From Flavobacteriales bacterium (lineage in GTDB: Bacteria > Bacteroidota > Bacteroidia > Flavobacteriales > Weeksellaceae), in NCBI GenBank assembly GCA_900770875.1, contig CAAGLV010000243.1, positions 1 to 44,556 on the forward strand: a DNA stretch of 44,556 bases, in the 5' to 3' direction. The translations under genes were made by a program, and so were the position numbers. The notes under the pieces were generated by a model. The model made no database searches, had not been told where the DNA came from, and saw nothing but the letters and a program-made list of their open reading frames with translations. This document shows positions 40,807 through 44,556 of this stretch, one piece after another. Position 1 is the stretch's first letter. Each line of letters starts with the position of its first letter.

Positions 40807-41064
40807 ATGGAGAACGAAAAAAAACTAAGACTAATTTGGGACTTTTATGGACCTGATGCATTACCAACAGCAAAGCATCACGAAATCCATTTAAAAGATT
40901 TTATTTTACGCGATAAATTAGCAAATAACATCACAGGATACGAAGAAGTAGATAACCTTTATGCTGTAGCTTGGATGGTTGTAAACGAATCCGAAATGAT
41001 TCCGGTTCGCGATGTATTAAAACCACATCGAGGCGAATGGTACACAGAAGATGAAAATCAATAA
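40807..41064 (+). CDS. Conserved hypothetical protein, 85 aa
   Basis: An 85-residue soluble protein without signal peptide, starting MENEKKLRLIWDFYGPDALPTAKHHEIHLKDFI and containing EEVDNLYAVAWMVVNESEM. It shows no known catalytic motif. Conserved-looking tryptophans and the histidine cluster TAKHHEIH suggest a real small domain. It is 2 bases after proC and ends at a strong terminator, so it belongs to the symporter-proC transcript. A co-factor of ProC is possible but unsupported. Confidence 0.82.
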   Translation: MENEKKLRLIWDFYGPDALPTAKHHEIHLKDFILRDKLANNITGYEEVDNLYAVAWMVVNESEMIPVRDVLKPHRGEWYTEDENQ

Positions 41065-41067
41065 ATT

Positions 41068-41102
41068 AAAAGGGATAAATATTTAACGTTTATCCCTTTT
41101 TT
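41068..41102 (+). terminator. Terminator of the symporter-proC run
   Basis: AAAAGGGATAAA pairs with TTTATCCCTTTT around a 9-base loop, followed by T. The AT-rich 41103-41220 segment has no ORF. Confidence 0.92.
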
Positions 41103-41223
41103 ATTTTCAAAAAACAATGAAATAATACCCAAAACATCACTCAAATTTTATCATACCATTAATCAAATTAAGAAAAATTTAAAGTATTTATTTAATTATG
41201 ATAATTTATATTCTACGATTTTT

Positions 41224-41250
41224 TTGCCATTTAAAAAAGAATTAATTTTG
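41224..41250 (+). promoter_or_regulatory. Probable promoter of the transketolase genes
   Basis: TTG at 41224-41226, a 16-base spacer and TAATTTTG at 41243-41250; the ATG of the first half is 20 bases on. The GTG at 41250 overlaps this box and is therefore not the start codon. Confidence 0.55.
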
Positions 41251-41270
41251 TGAAAAATATATATACAAAC

Positions 41271-42116
41271 ATGACACTTCAAGAACTTCAAACACAAGTA
41301 CAGCAAACAAGAAGAGATATTTTGAGAATGGTACATGCCGTAAATAGTGGTCACCCAGGTGGATCATTAGGATGTGCAGAATTTTTAGTTGCTCTTTACG
41401 GAAAAGCAATGAATTATTCGACAGATTTTTCTATGGACGGAAAAAACGAAGATTTATTCTTCTTATCAAACGGACATATTTCTCCGGTTTTCTACAGTGT
41501 TTTAGCTCGTAACGGATTTTTCCCAGTTGAAGAATTAAATACATTCCGTAAATTAAATACACGTTTACAAGGTCACCCAACAACACACGAAGGTTTACCA
41601 GGTATTCGTATCGCTTCGGGATCTTTAGGACAAGGTTTATCTGTTGCAATTGGAGCTGCTTTAGCTAAAAAATTAAACAACGACGATAAATTAGTTTACA
41701 CATTACACGGTGATGGTGAATTACAAGAAGGACAAATTTGGGAAGCGTTAATGTTTGCTGCAGGTAAAAATGTTGATAACTTAATTGCTACTGTTGATTA
41801 CAACGGACGCCAAATCGACGGTGATACAGATCACGTTTTACCATTAGGAGATTTAAAAGCAAAATTCGAAGCTTTTGGATGGGTTGTTTTAGACCAACCA
41901 AAAGGAAACGATTTAGAAGCTATTATCGCAACTTTAGAAGAAGCTAAATCTTTAACAGGTAAAGGAAAACCAGTTGCTATTTTATTACATACAGAAATGG
42001 GTAACGGAGTTGATTTTATGATGGGTACACATGCTTGGCATGGTAAAGCACCATCTGATGATCAATTAGCTGCTGCTTTAGAGCAAAATCCAGAAACAGA
42101 ATTAAAAGATTACTAA
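41271..42116 (+). CDS. Transketolase, N-terminal (ThDP-binding) subunit
   Basis: The thiamine diphosphate-binding half of transketolase, 281 residues, acting in the non-oxidative pentose phosphate pathway. Motifs: RMVHAVNSGHPGGSLGCAEFLVALY, LSNGHISPVFYSVLA, HPTTHEGLPGIRIASGSLGQGLSVAIGAA, and GDGELQEGQIWEALMFAAGKN (the GDG...N ThDP/Mg site). The ATG at 41271 is preferred over a GTG at 41250. In Bacteroidota this enzyme is commonly encoded as two genes, as here; the second half is 99 bases downstream. Confidence 0.95.
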   Translation: MTLQELQTQVQQTRRDILRMVHAVNSGHPGGSLGCAEFLVALYGKAMNYSTDFSMDGKNEDLFFLSNGHISPVFYSVLARNGFFPVEELNTFRKLNTRLQGHPTTHEGLPGIRIASGSLGQGLSVAIGAALAKKLNNDDKLVYTLHGDGELQEGQIWEALMFAAGKNVDNLIATVDYNGRQIDGDTDHVLPLGDLKAKFEAFGWVVLDQPKGNDLEAIIATLEEAKSLTGKGKPVAILLHTEMGNGVDFMMGTHAWHGKAPSDDQLAAALEQNPETELKDY

Positions 42117-42150
42117 AATAAGATTTTAATTTCCTTATCCCTTTCAAAAC

Positions 42151-42183
42151 CTCTTTAATAATTACACAAATAATTATTAAGAG
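42151..42183 (+). other. Hairpin between the two transketolase genes
   Basis: CTCTTTAATAATTA (42151-42164) pairs with TAATTATTAAGAG (42171-42183) with a single bulged T and a 6-base loop, without a terminal T run. It may be an mRNA stability or processing element rather than a terminator. Confidence 0.55.
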
Positions 42184-42215
42184 AATTAAATTTTAAAATA
42201 CAAAAAACAAAAGAA

Positions 42216-43160
42216 ATGATTGATTTAACATATACAGAAAAAAAAGATACACGTAGTGGATTCGGTGACGGATTAACAGAATTAGGAAGAACAAATCCTA
42301 ATGTAGTTGCATTATGTGCCGATTTAATTGGATCTTTAAAAATGGATCAATTTATTAAAGAAAATCCAGAACGTTTTTACCAAGTAGGGATCGCAGAAGC
42401 TAACATGATGGGGATCGCTGCTGGTTTAACAATTGGAGGAAAAATTCCATTTACAGGTACTTTTGCCGAATTCTCAACTGCTCGTGTATACGATCAAATT
42501 CGTCAATCAATTGCATACTCAAACAAAAATGTTAAGATTGCTGCATCTCACGCTGGTTTAACTTTAGGTGAAGATGGTGCAACTCACCAAACATTAGAAG
42601 ATATCGGATTAATGAAAATGTTACCAGGAATGGTAGTTATTAATCCTTGTGATTACAACCAAACAAAAGCTGCTACAATTGCTGCTGCAGAATACGAAGG
42701 ACCTGTTTATTTACGTTTTGGTCGTCCAGCTGTACCAGTTTTTACACCAGCCGATCAAAAATTCGAAATTGGTAAAGGGATCTTAATGAACGAAGGTACT
42801 GATGTAACAATCGTTGCAACAGGACACTTAGTTTGGGAATCTTTAGTTGCTGCTGCTGAGTTAGAAAAAGAAGGAATCTCTTGTGAGGTAATCAATATCC
42901 ATACAATTAAACCTTTAGACGAAGAAATAATTTTAAACTCTGTTAAGAAAACAGGAAAAATTGTTACTGCAGAAGAGCATAACATTTTAGGAGGTTTAGG
43001 AGAATCTGTTGCACGCGTTTTAGCACAAAAATGTCCAACTCCACAAGCTTTTGTTGCTGTTAACGATACATTTGGAGAATCTGGAACACCAGCTCAATTA
43101 ATGGAAAAATATGAGATTGATTCTAAAGCAGTAATTGCTAAAGTTAAATCTTTATTATAA
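42216..43160 (+). CDS. Transketolase, C-terminal (pyrimidine/acceptor) subunit
   Basis: The second half of the split transketolase, 314 residues. It carries the pyrimidine-binding domain with GIAEANMMGIAAGLTIGGKIPF (the catalytic Glu of the ThDP dimer), SHAGLTLGEDGATHQTLEDIGLM (phosphate and substrate His), and the C-terminal domain with GPVYLRFGRPAVP and TAEEHNILGGLGESVA. It forms the active site with the first subunit. Separated from it by 99 bases containing a hairpin; closed by a strong terminator. Confidence 0.95.
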   Translation: MIDLTYTEKKDTRSGFGDGLTELGRTNPNVVALCADLIGSLKMDQFIKENPERFYQVGIAEANMMGIAAGLTIGGKIPFTGTFAEFSTARVYDQIRQSIAYSNKNVKIAASHAGLTLGEDGATHQTLEDIGLMKMLPGMVVINPCDYNQTKAATIAAAEYEGPVYLRFGRPAVPVFTPADQKFEIGKGILMNEGTDVTIVATGHLVWESLVAAAELEKEGISCEVINIHTIKPLDEEIILNSVKKTGKIVTAEEHNILGGLGESVARVLAQKCPTPQAFVAVNDTFGESGTPAQLMEKYEIDSKAVIAKVKSLL

Positions 43161-43182
43161 TATAACTCTTTTCGAGCATCAT

Positions 43183-43218
43183 AACAAAAAAGGAGCCCAA
43201 TGGAGCTCCTTTTTTGTT
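43183..43218 (+). terminator. Terminator of the transketolase genes
   Basis: AACAAAAAAGGAGC pairs with GCTCCTTTTTTGTT (14 base pairs) around an 8-base loop. Confidence 0.9.
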
Positions 43219-43232
43219 AAAATCAATTGTTG

Positions 43233-43276
43233 TTATATTTAAGTAGTAAGTAAGTTCGTAAGTAAGTTAAATATAA
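43233..43276 (+). repeat. Nested inverted and direct repeats upstream of the PAS-LuxR gene
   Basis: Outer arms TTATATTTAA (43233-43242) and TTAAATATAA (43267-43276) are a perfect inverted repeat. Between them GTAAGTAAGTT occurs twice (43246-43256 and 43258-43268), one base apart. The second copy overlaps the right arm by two bases. Confidence 0.75.
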
Positions 43277-43358
43277 GTGATTTATCGAGTACAAATTTAA
43301 AAGAAATAGCCTTTGTAAAAAATACTCATAAATCAGTAGGTAAAATCCATTTTTTAGT

Positions 43359-44135
43359 ATGACAAAAAATAACGATTCGTTTTCAGAACAATTATCCCTC
43401 ATTAAAAAAATATGGAATAAAGAAACCGAAAATCCAACCCATCAATACCAAAAAAATAATAATTTACTAAAATTAAAAAATGTACTAGATACCGTTTCTA
43501 TTGGTAATTACTTTTTTTATGTTGTAAACCTTTATACAGGCGAAATAGAATATACATCGCCAACCATACAATCTATTTTAGGTTACGATCCGTCTTGTTT
43601 TGATTTAGATTTTTATGTTAAAAATATACATCCCGAAGATCTGCCACATTTAATAGAAATACAAAAAGATGTGTCTGATTTTACAATAAATAATTCTTTA
43701 AACGAACGAAATCATTATAAATTTTGTTATGATTTTAGAATTAAAGACAACAAAGGCGAATATCATCAATTTTACATTCAGCATTTTTATGCCGAGTTAA
43801 GTAAAAATAATAATCCACAACGAGCTCTTAGCTTATTAACGGATATTTCGCATATAAAAACAGGAGGAATTCCGAAACTTAATATCTTTAAATTGGGGGA
43901 TGGATTGGTACAAATTTTAAATAAAGATCAAAAAAATAAATTTTATCTAACCCAAAAAGAAAACGAAATATTCGAATATTTAATCAAAGGATTTACAAGT
44001 AAAGATATTTCCGAGGCATTAAATATTAGTAAACATACTGTTGATACACATCGCAGAAATATCCTTAAACGAAATAATTGCAGTAATACATCCGAGTTAT
44101 TGAGTTTATATTTCGAAAACAACATCGATTTTTAA
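43359..44135 (+). CDS. PAS domain-containing LuxR-type transcription regulator
   Basis: A 258-residue regulator. A PAS/PAC-like fold spans about residues 40-165 (SIGNYFFYVVNLYTGEIEYTSPTIQSILGYDPSCF; YVKNIHPEDLPHLIEIQ; FRIKDNKGEYHQFYIQHFYAE). The C-terminal LuxR helix-turn-helix spans about 195-255 (LTQKENEIFEYLIKGFTSKDISEALNISKHTVDTHRRNILKRNNCSNTSELLSLYF), with the K-D-I-S...S-x-H-T-V-x-T-H-R-x-x-I-L-K pattern. There is no phospho-acceptor receiver domain; the PAS domain presumably senses a small ligand or redox state. It stands alone between terminators, and repeats upstream may be its own operator. Flavobacterial PAS-LuxR proteins of this type are usually of unknown function. Confidence 0.92.
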   Translation: MTKNNDSFSEQLSLIKKIWNKETENPTHQYQKNNNLLKLKNVLDTVSIGNYFFYVVNLYTGEIEYTSPTIQSILGYDPSCFDLDFYVKNIHPEDLPHLIEIQKDVSDFTINNSLNERNHYKFCYDFRIKDNKGEYHQFYIQHFYAELSKNNNPQRALSLLTDISHIKTGGIPKLNIFKLGDGLVQILNKDQKNKFYLTQKENEIFEYLIKGFTSKDISEALNISKHTVDTHRRNILKRNNCSNTSELLSLYFENNIDF

Positions 44136-44163
44136 TTTTGTAAACCTTTATAGCTTAAGCTAT

Positions 44164-44201
44164 AAAAAAAATCCTTCTTTAAATAAAGAAGGATTTTTTT
44201 T
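44164..44201 (+). terminator. Terminator of the PAS-LuxR gene
   Basis: AAAAAAAATCCTTCTTTA (44164-44181) pairs with TAAAGAAGGATTTTTTT (44184-44200). Confidence 0.92.
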
Positions 44202-44217
44202 ATAGTAATTCAGGTCT

Positions 44218-44241
44218 ATTTATAAATTTTCATTTATAAAT
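44218..44241. repeat. Self-complementary 10-mer repeated twice
   Basis: ATTTATAAAT at 44218-44227 and again at 44232-44241, separated by TTTC. Each copy is its own reverse complement. Apart from this, the 44202-44287 gap shows nothing I can support. Confidence 0.5.
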
Positions 44242-44287
44242 GTTTTGTGTTAGTTAGTACAGCAAATTTGCACATTACTTTTAAAAT

Positions 44288-44316
44288 AAAAAATACCTAT
44301 AAATTGGTATTTTTTT
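44288..44316 (-). terminator. Probable terminator of rnpB
   Basis: AAAAAATACC pairs with GGTATTTTTT around an 8-base loop; the A run gives T's on the minus strand. It lies about 35 bases beyond the 3' end of RNase P RNA. Confidence 0.6.
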
Positions 44317-44349
44317 AAAACAAGACCTTTATATCAATCAAAAAAATAA

Positions 44350-44556
44350 GCAAGCCGATAAGCCGGATTCTGTCGTTACCTAAGCAACGCTTTGTCATTT
44401 ATCTAGAACTTAAATTACTTTAAGTCTCAAGCTACCTACCCCCCAACAACGAACGGGAAGCTCTTAACTGTTGGTATACATGGTATTTCACCGCATAGAG
44501 TTTACCTGGTTTCACTACAGCTTAACCTGTACATACTTTCTGTTGCACTTGTCCTC
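44350..44556 (-). ncRNA. rnpB: RNase P RNA, bacterial type A, 3' portion
   Basis: The catalytic RNA of RNase P, which matures tRNA 5' ends. Read on the minus strand, the segment holds conserved RNase P RNA pieces in order: GAGGACAAGTGCAACAGAAAG (P11-P12 region) near the window edge, GGTGAAACC and GGTGAAATACC, GGGGGGTAGGTAGCTTGAG, and the 3' end GACAGAATCCGGCTTATCGG. The 5' part lies outside the window. The 3' boundary at about 44350 is approximate. A probable terminator follows. Confidence 0.88.

Noticed and set aside
41271..43160. Transketolase interrupted by a frameshift
   Set aside because: Both halves have proper starts, complete domain boundaries and a 99-base gap; a two-gene transketolase is normal in Bacteroidota.
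43246..43268. Short direct repeats as a possible CRISPR remnant
   Set aside because: Only two 11-base copies, 1 base apart, with no spacer and no cas genes.

Overview
The window is a 44.5-kb stretch of AT-rich core chromosome from a member of the Bacteroidota, most likely a flavobacterial or Weeksellaceae-type genome (Empedobacter-like is a guess from protein style, not tested). The lineage call rests on several things. There are Bacteroidota-restricted families (DUF1599, a BT_3928-type DoxX protein, DUF4251, a GLPGLI-like secreted protein). Transketolase is split into two genes. Shine-Dalgarno sequences are almost absent, and many genes have a TAnnTTTG element (the Bacteroidota -7 box) upstream. 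I see no tRNA, rRNA, insertion sequence, prophage, CRISPR array or recognisable defence island. The only structural RNA is the 3' part of RNase P RNA at the right edge.

Layout. 1-4.3 kb: greA, a HIT protein and two unknown genes, convergent with a NUDIX gene and mnmD (tRNA wobble-uridine methyltransferase), then divergent ilvE. 4.3-6.8 kb: a DUF4407 membrane/coiled-coil protein, a Tat-exported metallo-beta-lactamase-fold hydrolase and a small unknown protein. 6.8-12.5 kb: folP diverges from a DUF1599 / BT_3928 / DppB-like permease / tpiA run, followed by prmA and clpS. 12.5-16.6 kb (minus strand): lipA, a GLPGLI-like protein, cinA, an ECF sigma factor and its probable membrane anti-sigma factor. 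16.7-21.3 kb: an NlpE-like lipoprotein, a WbpE/GnnB-like sugar aminotransferase divergent from waaA (Kdo transferase), a DUF4251 protein and a small outer-membrane beta-barrel protein. 21.4-26.7 kb: a RecB-like helicase-nuclease, uvrC and a membrane protein. 27.0-31.6 kb: gcvT, small envelope proteins, a YiiX-like lipoprotein hydrolase, and the compact minus-strand group birA-idi-queD-bcp. 31.7-36.6 kb: rsfS-ftsH, then LUD-cdsA-psd coupled by 4-base overlaps, and a His-rich lipoprotein. 36.7-41.1 kb: recR and a glycosyltransferase diverge from a sodium/solute symporter, proC and a small unknown gene. 41.2-44.6 kb: the two transketolase halves, a PAS-LuxR regulator and rnpB (minus strand, partial).

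The genes are mostly housekeeping: transcription fidelity, folate and glycine C1 metabolism, central carbon metabolism, DNA repair, envelope lipids and LPS. The coding content does not reveal an obvious new system. The more unusual signals are in how the genes are packed. Two convergent pairs share a palindromic terminator that spans both stop codons and gives both proteins nearly the same C-terminal tail (NFES/NFES; KNDQEN/KNDQQN). A promoter-like element lies inside the tpiA terminator hairpin. The clpS terminator lies inside the coding region of the opposing anti-sigma gene. Perfect repeats bracket the promoters of the beta-barrel gene and the PAS-LuxR gene. No intergenic stretch exceeds about 300 bases; the largest (20390-20662 and 26734-27011) are described below.
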